NCBI GenBank assembly: GCA_028288365.1
Contig: JAQBNU010000013.1
Location: 1 to 64,000 of the forward strand
Direction of reading: 5' to 3'
DNA length: 64,000 bases
DNA from: Chitinophagaceae bacterium
GTDB lineage: Bacteria; Bacteroidota; Bacteroidia; Cytophagales; Cytophagaceae
The notes beneath the pieces were generated by a model. It searched no databases and had not been told where the DNA came from. It saw only the letters and a program-made list of their open reading frames with translations. Within the stretch, counting starts at the first letter, position 1, and each line of letters starts with the position of its first letter. The translations under genes were made by a program, and so were the position numbers. Below, piece after piece: positions 35,609 through 44,908 of this stretch.

Positions 35609-35975
35609 GACTGGATCCTGTTTAAGGGTGGGTGAAGAACTATATGTATGTATTACTATTTTTAATCAGGGAGGAGCGGTGATACCCGCATCATTATAAA
35701 TATCTTCACCAACATACATGCCATTTTAAGTCCTGTTCGGATGGTAGTTATAGCCCTCTGAAATCGTCCTAAAAATAAATGTTCCACCTTCTGTCTTGAC
35801 GGTGATGCACTATTATTCCTCACTCTGTTGACATTGTTTCTCATACACATCCTTTCTAAAAAGATATGCACATACCTATGCATATCAATAAACACGATAC
35901 AGTAGCGGTAAACACGATGAAAAAACTACTGGCATGTTTTTTTCATTTGACAGGAAACATCCAATTCCTATTCCC
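35609..35975. other. Intergenic region of 367 bases with an operator-like palindrome
   Basis: No credible gene is seen; a minus frame of 77 codons (35662-35895) has no protein-like character. A clean inverted repeat GATATGCA-N8-TGCATATC lies at 35863-35886, 90 bases before the small secreted protein gene, and may be a regulator site. Confidence 0.5.
35863..35886. promoter_or_regulatory. Operator-like palindrome GATATGCA-N8-TGCATATC
   Basis: Perfect 8-bp arms at 35863-35870 and 35879-35886 with an 8-base spacer. Its size fits a dimeric regulator. No candidate regulator is identified. Confidence 0.45.
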
Positions 35976-36314
35976 ATGAAAAAAATAATCATCACATTCT
36001 CTCTCCTACTCTGCTGTTCTTATTTGGTTCAAGCACAAACAGGAGGTTCACCTGTAGGAAATTCCGGAAGCGGCAATGGAGGAAAGGCATACAGCAATGG
36101 CTATATTCCAAATGCCAATGTAGAAAAACAATTCAACAATCAAGACTCTACCAATCACGGAGACACGACTTACAGAGAACAACAATGGAACGGTACCTCT
36201 GCAAAAAGAGACAGTACTCATAAGAAAAATACGTCGAAGAAAAATACGCAAACGACGCATAAAACTACGACGACTAAGAAAACTACCGTAACGAACAGTT
36301 CAAAAAACAAATAA
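35976..36314 (+). CDS. Small secreted Thr/Lys-rich protein (unknown)
   Basis: A 112-residue protein from ATG 35976 (MKKIIITFSLLLCCSYLVQAQ is a signal peptide). The mature part is low in complexity: a Gly/Asn/Ser-rich start (NSGSGNGGKAYSNGYIPNAN) and a Thr/Lys tail from about 78 (KKNTSKKNTQTTHKTTTTKK). Such tails may bind envelope polymers. It is followed after 32 bases by the DUF4142 lipoprotein, with which it could be co-transcribed. The longer frame from 35934 would spoil the signal peptide. Confidence 0.7.
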   Translation: MKKIIITFSLLLCCSYLVQAQTGGSPVGNSGSGNGGKAYSNGYIPNANVEKQFNNQDSTNHGDTTYREQQWNGTSAKRDSTHKKNTSKKNTQTTHKTTTTKKTTVTNSSKNK

Positions 36315-36346
36315 ACTTTTTCTAACTCAACCAGATCAGCACAACT

Positions 36347-36964
36347 ATGAAAAAAGCTACTATTTATGCCTTCCTTCTTTCAGGCATTTTGATGACAGCA
36401 GGTCTGTCATCTTGCGAAAGCAATAAAACAGACGATGCCAATCAGGCGCATACCGATTTAAAAGATACAGAAGGCGACAGCAAAGAAATGGCTAAAGATC
36501 AAAACGACGAAAAATTTCTTGACAGTGATGAGAAAAAAGACGCCAGGTTTGCTGTGAATGCTGCCGACGGCGGTATGCTGGAAGTAGAGTTGGGGAAACT
36601 TGCACAAACCAATGCGGCTTCACCTGCCGTGAAAGAATTCAGCAAACACATCATCAAAGACCATAGCAAAGCCAATGATGAAATGAAGGCACTCGCTCAA
36701 TCAAAAGGCATCGCACTTCCAGAAGCCTTAAGCGATAAGGCGCAAAAAGATTACGATAAGCTCGCGAAAAAAACAGGGCATGAGTTCGACAAAGAGTATT
36801 TGGCCTTCATGGTCTCTGATCATAAAGAAGATATTTCTGATTTCGAAAAAGAAGCCGAGAAAGGAAATGATGCCGAACTAAAAAGTTTCGCGGCAGCTAA
36901 ACTTCCAACCTTGAAGCATCACCTGAAAATGGCAGAAGACACGCGCGATGTGTTAAAAAAATAA
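36347..36964 (+). CDS. DUF4142 lipoprotein
   Basis: The protein of 205 residues has a lipobox (LSSC, cysteine at about 23), a charged linker (about 24-65), and a four-helix DUF4142 domain starting at FAVNAADGGMLEVELGKLAQ and ending at LPTLKHHLKMAEDTRDVLKK. DUF4142 proteins belong to the ferritin-like superfamily and are linked to stress responses, but their activity is unknown. It is exported and membrane anchored. Confidence 0.88.
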   Translation: MKKATIYAFLLSGILMTAGLSSCESNKTDDANQAHTDLKDTEGDSKEMAKDQNDEKFLDSDEKKDARFAVNAADGGMLEVELGKLAQTNAASPAVKEFSKHIIKDHSKANDEMKALAQSKGIALPEALSDKAQKDYDKLAKKTGHEFDKEYLAFMVSDHKEDISDFEKEAEKGNDAELKSFAAAKLPTLKHHLKMAEDTRDVLKK

Positions 36965-37040
36965 ATGAAGCGACGGGAAACGTACTGCGAGGTAAGGAAT
37001 CACTCTTGAGTACAGGTTTCCTGTTCTTCTTTATAAGTTA

Positions 37041-37131
37041 AGAGAGACGAGGTACGAGGTACGAAATATATCGTCACTCGAGTCTCGTCTCTTATTTATG
37101 ACACGTTCCTCGTACCTCATCTCTCGTCCCT
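37041..37131. repeat. GACGAGG/CCTCGTC-type repeat with long inverted arms, copy 2
   Basis: AGAGAGACGAGGTACGAGG (37041-37059) is largely complementary to CCTCGTACCTCATCTCTCG (37108-37126), with a further GTCTCGTCTCT segment in between. It lies between convergent genes and could act as a transcriptional end; the same words occur at 20945 and near 55358. Confidence 0.6.
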
Positions 37132-38011
37132 ATTTATTCCATTTGACTTCTACTTTTTGAAATTGCTTGGGAGAAGTACCCGTATGCTTTTTGAAGAAGC
37201 GAATAAAATAAGAGTAGTCGTCAAAGCCCAACTGTTCCGACACCTCATAAATCGAAAGGTCACTGTGCGTCAACAGGCGCCTGGCTTCAATGATAATGCG
37301 CTCCGCAATCAATTCGGTGGTTGTCTTGTTTAATAGTTCCTGACACAACCGGCCCAGATGCCTGGTGCTCAGGTGCAGCAGATCTGCATAGTCTTTAGGA
37401 AGTTTCTTTTTTGCAAAATGCAGGTCAATCAATCGCTGCAGTTGTTTTACTTTCAAAAAACCACTGGGATTTCTATGACTGATGTCCTGATTGTTCAGGT
37501 AACGACGCGATAAATCGATGTACAGTAAATCTACCAATGTTCCCAATTTTGATTTTACAAAAGGCAATTGTGCTTTCACTTCTTCATTGATCTTTTTGAA
37601 AATTTCAGACACAGAAGAAAGGACCGAAGTTGGAAGATAAATGACCGGGTGGTTGTATTGCAAATAGAAAAAGGGAAAGTCCTTGAGCTGTCGGTTTATA
37701 AAGATACTGTCGTAGAATTCTTTGGTATGAAAGAAAACATATCCATCTGCATCACTACTGAGTTTCCAGCAATGTACCTGACCAGGACTCAATAAAAAAA
37801 CGCTGCCGGGCTTTACCGGGTAACTGGTATAATCGATCTGATGTTCGCCTTTGCCTTTCGTAAATAAAACAGCAATGTATGTGCTGTGTTTGTGCGGTAC
37901 ATTGATAAACTGGTGGCTCTTCAAATGCGTTCGCAAATCGCTGGAATAAAAAAAAGTCTCTTGCTGCTTTTCCTGAAAGGCTGAGATGTCGTAAACGGGA
38001 AGTTTTGCCAT
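37130..38011 (-). CDS. AraC family transcriptional regulator
   Basis: The protein of 293 residues has an N-terminal cupin sensor (VPHKHSTYIAVLFTKGKGEH near 39-58, VKPGSVFLLSPGQVHCWKLS near 66-85) and a C-terminal double helix-turn-helix: LPKDYADLLHLSTRHLGRLC and IYEVSEQLGFDDYSYFIRFF plus GTSPKQFQ. It probably responds to a small ligand. Its targets are not clear; the neighbouring DUF983 gene is divergent, with about 107 bases between. Confidence 0.92.
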   Translation of the reverse strand: MAKLPVYDISAFQEKQQETFFYSSDLRTHLKSHQFINVPHKHSTYIAVLFTKGKGEHQIDYTSYPVKPGSVFLLSPGQVHCWKLSSDADGYVFFHTKEFYDSIFINRQLKDFPFFYLQYNHPVIYLPTSVLSSVSEIFKKINEEVKAQLPFVKSKLGTLVDLLYIDLSRRYLNNQDISHRNPSGFLKVKQLQRLIDLHFAKKKLPKDYADLLHLSTRHLGRLCQELLNKTTTELIAERIIIEARRLLTHSDLSIYEVSEQLGFDDYSYFIRFFKKHTGTSPKQFQKVEVKWNK

Positions 38012-38088
38012 ATTCGAAAGATTGTAAAAATGTCCGTATAATCCTATTTTTCACTACTCTTGTCATCGACTTCTATTGTACCATCTCC

Positions 38089-38096
38089 TACCTTTG
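38089..38096 (+). promoter_or_regulatory. -7 element of the DUF983 gene
   Basis: TACCTTTG matches TAnnTTTG and lies 22 bases before the ATG at 38119. No TTG with 19-base spacing was found. Confidence 0.45.
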
Positions 38097-38118
38097 AATA
38101 GACCAAAACAATACCGAT

Positions 38119-38523
38119 ATGAAAAAGGCAATCGCAATTTTAGGAATGAAATGTCCAAGATGTTACGAAGATAACTTGTATACTTATTCTCGTCCTTTAC
38201 AACTTCGTCAGTTGCACGTGATGCCTGATCATTGTTCATGCTGTGGACTGAGCTTTACACAGGAACCAGGTTTCTATACCGGAGCGATGTATGTCAGTTA
38301 TGTGCTGAACATATTATTCTTCATCCTCTTCTTCTTCACCTTTTACATCGGACTACATGTAGATGGCTTGATTTTTATGTTGACTTACAGTGTCAGTGTA
38401 TTGTTGCTGTCTCCATTTTTATTCAGATACTCCAGAACACTTTATATACATCTCTTTTATTCTTATGAGCCTCGTGCCAAAGAACTCTATATAAAGAGTA
38501 TGGCGTTGAAATCGCAGGTTTAA
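38119..38523 (+). CDS. DUF983 family membrane protein
   Basis: A 134-residue protein with two zinc-ribbon-like Cys pairs (CPRC at 12-15 and CSCCG at 40-44), then EPGFYTGAMYVSYVLN and two hydrophobic helices (about 58-79 and 83-103). This order is typical for DUF983, a widespread family of unknown function in Bacteroidota. It is in the inner membrane and appears monocistronic. Confidence 0.88.
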   Translation: MKKAIAILGMKCPRCYEDNLYTYSRPLQLRQLHVMPDHCSCCGLSFTQEPGFYTGAMYVSYVLNILFFILFFFTFYIGLHVDGLIFMLTYSVSVLLLSPFLFRYSRTLYIHLFYSYEPRAKELYIKSMALKSQV

Positions 38524-38900
38524 ATTATACATTGAAAATATTGCGTTAGGGCTTGAGCCATTATTGGGTAGCCTATTTAGCGAGAGTGGCTTAATCCATA
38601 ACGCAAAAATTGAGTATTACTGAAAATCCAAGACCGCTTTTTTACCTGTCAGAAGATTTCTATTCCGCTGTTTTATAGATCAGTCGGCATATCCATAAGA
38701 AATACATCCCGAATAAAGTCTAGAAAACAGGGTTTTAATACAAAACTCCAATTCCCGACTTTTAAACTTTTCGACTTTTTATGGAAAATAGTCGAAAAGT
38801 TTATTACTTTTGAAACAGTCAAAAACAATCAGCCATCCGAGAACTTATTTTACCTCCTGACAGTTTTCAGATTTCTACACTTGAACATAAGCATGACAGT
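38524..38900. other. Intergenic control region of the RND efflux operon
   Basis: The first 230 bases hold no gene or clear signal. The 3' part contains CGACTTTT words, a 13-bp inverted repeat and a -7 element (separate entries). The leader to the outer-membrane channel ATG at 38901 is about 80 bases. Confidence 0.6.
38764..38812 (+). promoter_or_regulatory. Efflux operon promoter covered by a 13-bp inverted repeat (operator)
   Basis: AAACTTTTCGACT (38764-38776) and AGTCGAAAAGTTT (38790-38802) are perfect inverted arms around 13 bases. The word CGACTTTT also occurs as a direct repeat at 38756-38763 and 38772-38779. TACTTTTG at 38805-38812 is a perfect TAnnTTTG -7 element just after the right arm. 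A regulator bound here would block the polymerase; the TetR at 44909, last in the cluster, is the natural candidate. Confidence 0.65.
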
Positions 38901-40277
38901 ATGAAACAAATCACTACCCTTCTATTCGTAATGCTGTTGCAGGTCTCTGCGATGGCACAACAACAAACAGCATCACAAGAGCCTACTTCTTTTTCTTTGA
39001 AGGAAGCTATTGATTATGCGCTACAAGAAAACTTTAACGTCAAAAATGCCAACTTACAGAGAGATTTAGCCACCGCCAGAAAAGGAGAAGTACGCGGAAT
39101 GCTACTTCCCCAAGTATCGGGTAACGTAGATTACAACCACAACTTTCAAGTACAAAAAACCATTTTGGAAAATGGTGTCGGATTGATCAACGTTGCGACT
39201 CTGCCTCAGGGAATAGCTTATCCCGTACAACTTGGGTTGGTGAATCAGTTTGTAGGCGCGCTGAATGCTTCACAAGTATTGTTTGATCAGGCCGCGTTCT
39301 CTGCACAAAATGCTGCTAAAGCAAACGATGAAATTTCAGAAAAGAACATCACCAAAAGTAAAATAGATGTTTCTGTAACTGTTACGAAGGCATACTACGG
39401 TGTACTGGTAAACGAAAAACAATTGTTAGCCATTAATAAAAACTTACAAAGAGTAGATTCATTGTATTCTGAAACCAATGCGAGGTTTCAATCCGGTTTG
39501 GCAAGAGACGTAGACAGAAGCCGTATCCAGGTGAGTTTAAATAATATCCGTGAAGAAAGGGAAAGAGTAACCCGCAATGTGGAATTGAGCCGCTCCATTC
39601 TTCGCTACCATTTAAATCTTTCCGAATCCAATCCATTGCAATTGAAGGACAGTTTATACGAAGGTCAGATCACTGTCATTGAAACCGCAGCCAATCAGGA
39701 CTTCGATGCCATTCACGAAAACCGAATCGAATACTCCATCATCAAAAGTCAGGAACTATTTAATTTGTACGATTTAAGAAACACAGCTGCGGGTCGTTAT
39801 CCCAGATTAACTGCAGTCGCTGCTATTGGATATAACCCGGCAGCAACGAACCTTGGTGACATCGGACAAAATGCACGTTGGCAACAGTATTCGCTGGTAG
39901 GTGTTCGTCTGCAAGTTCCTATATTCTCTGGTTTTTCATTGAACTATAAAATCAAGCAGAAAAAAGTACAACAACAAATTACAGAGAACAGCAAGTTGTC
40001 GTTGGAAAAAGAAATCAACCTGGAAGTAGAACAAGCGTTGATTAATTTAAACAACAGTTTGCAATCCTTTAGAATACAAAGAGAAAACATCAAACTGGCC
40101 GAGCAAAACCTAGAGGTGCTGCGTGCAGAATACGAAAATGGCATCGCTCTAAACATTGAAGTAGTAGCTGCTGAAGCTTCATTGATCGACGCACAAACCA
40201 GTTTTTACAATTCCATTTACAATACACTGGTGTCTAAAGCAGATTACGACAAAGCCACAGGAAACATCCTGAAATAA
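38901..40277 (+). CDS. TolC family outer-membrane efflux channel
   Basis: The protein of 458 residues has a signal peptide (MKQITTLLFVMLLQVSAMAQ) and the two-repeat helical structure of outer-membrane efflux proteins: FSLKEAIDYALQENFNVKNA at the start of the first repeat and VGVRLQVPIFSGFSLNYKIK in the second. It forms the trimeric outer-membrane duct of the tripartite pump encoded by the next two genes, which follow closely in the same direction. Confidence 0.92.
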   Translation: MKQITTLLFVMLLQVSAMAQQQTASQEPTSFSLKEAIDYALQENFNVKNANLQRDLATARKGEVRGMLLPQVSGNVDYNHNFQVQKTILENGVGLINVATLPQGIAYPVQLGLVNQFVGALNASQVLFDQAAFSAQNAAKANDEISEKNITKSKIDVSVTVTKAYYGVLVNEKQLLAINKNLQRVDSLYSETNARFQSGLARDVDRSRIQVSLNNIREERERVTRNVELSRSILRYHLNLSESNPLQLKDSLYEGQITVIETAANQDFDAIHENRIEYSIIKSQELFNLYDLRNTAAGRYPRLTAVAAIGYNPAATNLGDIGQNARWQQYSLVGVRLQVPIFSGFSLNYKIKQKKVQQQITENSKLSLEKEINLEVEQALINLNNSLQSFRIQRENIKLAEQNLEVLRAEYENGIALNIEVVAAEASLIDAQTSFYNSIYNTLVSKADYDKATGNILK

Positions 40278-40305
40278 TAATCAAAACAGAACGACAATTT
40301 TAAAA

Positions 40306-41457
40306 ATGAACTATATGAAATCACTCTTCAACTCAGGAATTTTATTAATTGCCAGCATATTGCTGATCACCGCTTGCGGCGGGCCTGGTCAGCCTCCTAT
40401 GCCTCCAACTGCAGCGGTATACATGGACACTGCAGAAGTGAAAGACGCCGTGTATTATGAATCTTATCCGGGAAATGTCATCGCTGTGAATCAGGTGCAG
40501 TTGAACAGTGAAGTAAGCGGTTTCATCACCGGCATCTTCTTTCAAGAAGGCCAGCAAGTGAGGAAGGGACAAAAGCTTTACGAAATCGAACAAGCTAAAT
40601 TTTCCGCTGCTTACGCCAGCGCCGAGGCTGCATTGCGCATTGCGAAATCTAATCAATCCAAAGCGTCAAAAGACGACGAACGTTACAAGCAGTTGGGACA
40701 AAAAGGAATGACCACTCAACAACGTCTGGAATATTCTGAAGTGGATCTTGAAAATGCGAACAGTCAGGTGGCTTCAGCCCAAGCCAATTTGTTAAGAGCC
40801 GCTACGGACTTGAAACACGCTACGATCTACGCTCCATTTGACGGAACAATCGGTATTTCACAAGTGAAATTAGGTGCTTTTGTTTCTGCCGGTCAAACCA
40901 GATTGAACACGGTATCTTCCAACGATCCTATGGCTGTGGACTTCGTAGTGAGTGAAAAAGAAATCGGTCGTTTCCTTGAATTGGAAAAAAGAAAACTAAC
41001 CAAATACGATTCGCTGTTCACGATTGTATTGCCTGATAGAACGAACTATCCTTATCCTGGAAAAATTTCTTTCCTGGACAGAGCAGTGGATCCTCAAACA
41101 GGAACCTTGAAAATCCGTTTGTCTTTCCCTAACCCTGAACGTGCCTTGAGAGACGGGATGAGCAGCACCATCAGAGTGCAAAACAAACACGCCAATAAAG
41201 TCGTTGTCATTCCAAACAAAGCAGTGACTGAACAAATGGGTGAGTTCTTTGTATACGTGATCGAGAAAGACACCGCACATCAACACAAAGTTCAACTAGG
41301 ACCTGTGATTGGTAAAAACATCGTGGTATTGGATGGATTGAAAGAAGGCGAAGTATATGCTTTCGATGGTTTGCAAAAATTGCGTGACAATGTACCTGTA
41401 TTGGATGCTTCTAAAATGCCTCCTCCAGATGCAGCAAAAGATGCACACAAAAAATAA
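40306..41457 (+). CDS. RND efflux periplasmic adaptor (membrane fusion lipoprotein)
   Basis: The protein of 383 residues is an AcrA/MexA-type adaptor. It has a lipobox (LITAC at about 21-25), a lipoyl half-motif (VQLNSEVSGFITGIFFQEGQ, about 64-83), a coiled-coil hairpin (about 95-170) with the second half (ATIYAPFDGTIGISQVKLGA), a beta-barrel and a membrane-proximal domain. It links the inner-membrane pump to the outer-membrane channel. Only 28 bases separate it from the channel gene. Confidence 0.93.
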   Translation: MNYMKSLFNSGILLIASILLITACGGPGQPPMPPTAAVYMDTAEVKDAVYYESYPGNVIAVNQVQLNSEVSGFITGIFFQEGQQVRKGQKLYEIEQAKFSAAYASAEAALRIAKSNQSKASKDDERYKQLGQKGMTTQQRLEYSEVDLENANSQVASAQANLLRAATDLKHATIYAPFDGTIGISQVKLGAFVSAGQTRLNTVSSNDPMAVDFVVSEKEIGRFLELEKRKLTKYDSLFTIVLPDRTNYPYPGKISFLDRAVDPQTGTLKIRLSFPNPERALRDGMSSTIRVQNKHANKVVVIPNKAVTEQMGEFFVYVIEKDTAHQHKVQLGPVIGKNIVVLDGLKEGEVYAFDGLQKLRDNVPVLDASKMPPPDAAKDAHKK

Positions 41458-41484
41458 AGTATAAGTTTCGGTGAAGAAAATTTT

Positions 41485-41598
41485 GCGTGAGAGATAGAAG
41501 CGAAAAGCCCGCAGCGAGGCCGATAGGTGTAATAACCTAAACGATTGATCCAAGCGAGGACTTGCAGCGGATAGCCCGGCCCACAGGGACACGCCCAA
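41485..41598. repeat. Dispersed GC-rich structured element, copy 2
   Basis: This copy, related to 13054-13151, lies between the adaptor and pump genes, which should be co-transcribed. It keeps the outer blocks (GCGTGAGAGATAGAAGCG and CAGGGACACGCCCAA) and GAGGACTTGCAGCGGATAGCC, but has a different middle. Being inside an operon it would be in the mRNA and could affect relative expression of the two genes. Confidence 0.6.
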
Positions 41599-41649
41599 GT
41601 ATTAAAATTCCTTCACAGGATTTACAACAGACATAAAATAATAATTCAT

Positions 41650-44600
41650 ATGATTGCAGATGTATTTATAAAAAGACCCGTTACAGCAATTGTTGTTTCT
41701 GTGGTCATCACACTGGTGGGGATTCTCTCGTTGATGAATTTGCCAGTCAGTCAGTATCCTGACATTACTCCGCCTATCGTACAAGTAACCGGTAACTTCG
41801 TAGGTGCCGATGCGCAAACAGTAGAGCGTACCGTAGCGACTCCCATCGAATCGCAAGTAAACGGTAGTCCGGGTATGTCCTTCTTACAAACCAACAGCAC
41901 CAGTGATGGTACCATGACGATGAACGTAACGTTCGACGTGGGGACCAACATTGACATCGCTACGTTGGATGTGCAGAACCGTGTAAGTGTAGCCACGCCG
42001 CAGCTTCCAGACGATGTAAAAAGAACAGGTTTGACGGTAAAAAAACGTAACCCGAGTATCTTGATGTTGGTGGCGATGTATTCTCCAAAGGGAACACACG
42101 ACATCAAGTTCATGGATAACTATACCAACGTGTACATCAAAGATGCGTTGCTCCGTGTAAAAGGAGTAGGTGATATTTTCACTCGTGCCGATAACTTCAG
42201 TATGCGTATTTGGTTGAATCCTGATAAAATGGCGCAGATGGGAATGACGGCTAACGATGTCGTTACGAAATTGCAATCTCAAAACATACAAGTAGCGGCA
42301 GGTTCCGTGGGATCTACTCCTCAAACCGGTGATCAATCGTTTGAATATAGTTTGCAGGTAAATGGTCAGTTGTCTTCTGTACAAGATTTCGAAAATATCG
42401 TCGTGCGTACGAAACCGGATGAAAGGTCTATCGTTTACTTGAAGGATATTGCTCGTGTAGAATTGGGTAAATTCAATTACGCATCGAACAACTTTGTAGA
42501 CGGACAACCTTCTTCTTATTTGTTGGTGTACCAGGCTCCAGGTAGTAACGCCCTTGAAACAGCAGAAGGTGTGTACAAAGCCATGGATGACATGAAAAAA
42601 ACATTCCCGGCTGATGTGGATTATAAAGTTCCTTTTGAAGCTGTATCTGTTGTTTCTGTTTCCATTCAGGAAGTGGTCAAAACATTGATTGAAGCGTTGG
42701 TACTGGTAGTGATTGTGGTATTCCTCTTCCTGCAAAGCTGGAGAGCCACGCTGATCCCTATATTGGCGATCCCTGTGGCGATCATTGGTACTTTCATTTT
42801 CTTTATCCCGCTAGGATTTACGGTGAATACCTTGACACTATTTGGTTTCGTACTGGCCATCGGAATTGTGGTGGATGACGCGATTGTCGTCGTCGAGGCC
42901 ACGCAGCATTATATCGATCATGAAGGAAAAACTCCTCAAGAAGCTACCATTCAGGCGATGAAAGACATCTCAGGACCTGTTATTGCAATTGCTTTGATTT
43001 TGGCAGCGGTATTCGTACCGGTAAGTTTTGTACCAGGTATTGTTGGACGTTTGTACCAACAATTCGCCATCACCATCGCTGTATCTGTATTGATCTCTGC
43101 ATTTGTTGCTTTGTCTCTGACTCCGGCTTTATGTGCCATGTTGTTGAGAAAAACACATTTTGATAAAGACTCCAGAGGCCTCAATCAATTCTTCTACCGT
43201 TTCAATACCTGGTTTGCACGCGTCACTGCTTCTTATTCCGACGGAGTAAAATACTGCATCAAAAAAGCGCCGCTTGTGGTGGTTATTTTGATCTGTATTT
43301 TCGTGGCGACGATAGGCATGTTTAAAGTAAAACCTACAGGCTTCATTCCTACAGAAGACGAAGGCCGTTTGATCATTACCTTCGAATTGCCTGAAGCAGC
43401 TTCTACTACCCGTTCATTAGTGATCCTGGAAGAAATGATGAAGGTTGCAAAGGCCAACCCGGCTGTAGCGCACTACGCGGCGCTAGGAGGTTTGAATGCG
43501 ATTACCTTCGCTGCAAAATCGAATAGTGGTACCATGTTCTGCCAGTTGAAACCGTGGAAAGACCGTAAGAGTAAAGACCTGCAACTGGAAGCCATCATCG
43601 GTCAGTTCCAAGCGGGGTTCTCTAAAATCAAAGGCGCGAACATCATTGTGATTCCTCCTCCTCCGATTCCGGGAATGGGTAACTCATCCGGTTTCAGTTT
43701 CATGATTCAACAGAAACAAAGCAACGATGACATCAAGGCGTTTGAAAAAGTGGTGAGAACTTTCGTGGCGGAAACCAACAAACGTCCGGAAATCGCGAGA
43801 GCATTCTCTTTCTTCTCTGCCAGCGCTCCTGGTTATAAAATCAACGTAGACCGCGCCAAATGCGAGTTAGCCGGTGTATCTACAGCCGAAGTATTCGGAA
43901 CCATACAAACCTATATGGGTAGCCGTTACATCAACGACTTCTCCATTTACGGCCGTAACTTCCGTGTCATGGCACAAGCGGATACGACGTATCGCAAAGA
44001 CATGGCCAGCTTGAGTAAATATTATGTGCGAAACGTCTCAGGTCAAATGATTCCGCTCAACACGTTGGTTACTTATCAATTGATAGAAAGTGCGCCCGTG
44101 GTTTCACACTATGACATGTTCCGTTCTGCTGAAATCAACGGTACACCTAAGCCTGGGTACAGCTCTGGTCAAGCGATTCAGGCCTTGAAAGAAGTGGCTG
44201 CACAGGTATTGCCTGAAGGTTATGGTTATGATTTCTCGAACTTGAGTCGTGAAGAAATCAAATCTGGTAACAGTGCGGCTTATATATTCGCCTTATCGGT
44301 GTTGTTTGTGTTCTTGTTCCTAGCAGCCTTATATGAGAGTTGGTCAGTACCCTTTTCTGTGATGTTGGCTGTACCACTAGGTGCGTTTGGAGCCATCTTA
44401 ACATTGATCTTCCTACCCAAACTGAGTAATAACGTATACGCTCAAATCGGTTTGATTACACTGATCGGTTTGGCTGCTAAGAATGCCATCCTGATTGTGG
44501 AGTTTGCGAAAGAGCGCGTAGACAGAGGCATGGAGATTATTGCAGCAACAATTGAAGCCGTTCAATTGCGTTTGCGTCCGATCTTGATGACTTCCCTCGC

Positions 44601-44820
44601 TTTCATCCTCGGTGTGTTACCTTTGGTATTAGCATCTGGAGCAGGAGCGGTATCCAGACAAACCATTGGATGGACAGTATTGGGTGGTATGCTGGCCGCT
44701 ACTGGATTGGCCGTGTTTATCGTACCTGTATTGTTTGTCTTGATTACCAGATTGGCTTACGGTAAAAAACTAAATACCAAAGTAGAGCCTACAGAAGAAG
44801 GTCCACTTAAAACTCATTAA
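41650..44820 (+). CDS. RND efflux pump, HAE1 (AcrB-like) family
   Basis: The protein of 1056 residues is the inner-membrane proton-driven pump. It begins MIADVFIKRPVTAIVVSVVI, contains 12 hydrophobic helices in the standard 1+5+1+5 layout, and has the TM4 motif GIVVDDAIVVVEA with the paired aspartates of the proton relay. The family motif LPVSQYPDITPPIVQVTGNF lies after TM1, and QIGLITLIGLAAKNAILIVE in TM10. HAE1 pumps export drugs, dyes and bile-salt-like compounds; the substrate here cannot be deduced. Confidence 0.96.
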   Translation: MIADVFIKRPVTAIVVSVVITLVGILSLMNLPVSQYPDITPPIVQVTGNFVGADAQTVERTVATPIESQVNGSPGMSFLQTNSTSDGTMTMNVTFDVGTNIDIATLDVQNRVSVATPQLPDDVKRTGLTVKKRNPSILMLVAMYSPKGTHDIKFMDNYTNVYIKDALLRVKGVGDIFTRADNFSMRIWLNPDKMAQMGMTANDVVTKLQSQNIQVAAGSVGSTPQTGDQSFEYSLQVNGQLSSVQDFENIVVRTKPDERSIVYLKDIARVELGKFNYASNNFVDGQPSSYLLVYQAPGSNALETAEGVYKAMDDMKKTFPADVDYKVPFEAVSVVSVSIQEVVKTLIEALVLVVIVVFLFLQSWRATLIPILAIPVAIIGTFIFFIPLGFTVNTLTLFGFVLAIGIVVDDAIVVVEATQHYIDHEGKTPQEATIQAMKDISGPVIAIALILAAVFVPVSFVPGIVGRLYQQFAITIAVSVLISAFVALSLTPALCAMLLRKTHFDKDSRGLNQFFYRFNTWFARVTASYSDGVKYCIKKAPLVVVILICIFVATIGMFKVKPTGFIPTEDEGRLIITFELPEAASTTRSLVILEEMMKVAKANPAVAHYAALGGLNAITFAAKSNSGTMFCQLKPWKDRKSKDLQLEAIIGQFQAGFSKIKGANIIVIPPPPIPGMGNSSGFSFMIQQKQSNDDIKAFEKVVRTFVAETNKRPEIARAFSFFSASAPGYKINVDRAKCELAGVSTAEVFGTIQTYMGSRYINDFSIYGRNFRVMAQADTTYRKDMASLSKYYVRNVSGQMIPLNTLVTYQLIESAPVVSHYDMFRSAEINGTPKPGYSSGQAIQALKEVAAQVLPEGYGYDFSNLSREEIKSGNSAAYIFALSVLFVFLFLAALYESWSVPFSVMLAVPLGAFGAILTLIFLPKLSNNVYAQIGLITLIGLAAKNAILIVEFAKERVDRGMEIIAATIEAVQLRLRPILMTSLAFILGVLPLVLASGAGAVSRQTIGWTVLGGMLAATGLAVFIVPVLFVLITRLAYGKKLNTKVEPTEEGPLKTH

Positions 44821-44833
44821 AACTTCATAACTT

Positions 44834-44876
44834 GGATCAGAGTTGCTTTATACAAAAGTACTCTGATCCTTTCTTT
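44834..44876 (+). terminator. Terminator/attenuator between the pump and TetR genes
   Basis: GGATCAGAGT (44834-44843) and ACTCTGATCC (44860-44869) form a perfect 10-bp stem followed by TTTCTTT. The interrupted T run suggests partial termination, which would lower but not abolish tetR expression. Confidence 0.7.
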
Positions 44877-44908
44877 AACGTTACTATTCAAACAGACCGC
44901 GAAACACC

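Noticed and set aside
35662-35895. 77-codon minus-strand frame upstream of the SDR gene
   Set aside because: No hydrophobic pattern, motif or start signal; met- and arg-rich low-quality text in an intergenic region.
41884-42735. 283-codon minus-strand frame inside the RND pump gene
   Set aside because: Opposite a clear HAE1 pump; composition rich in His, Arg and Tyr shows it is a shadow frame.
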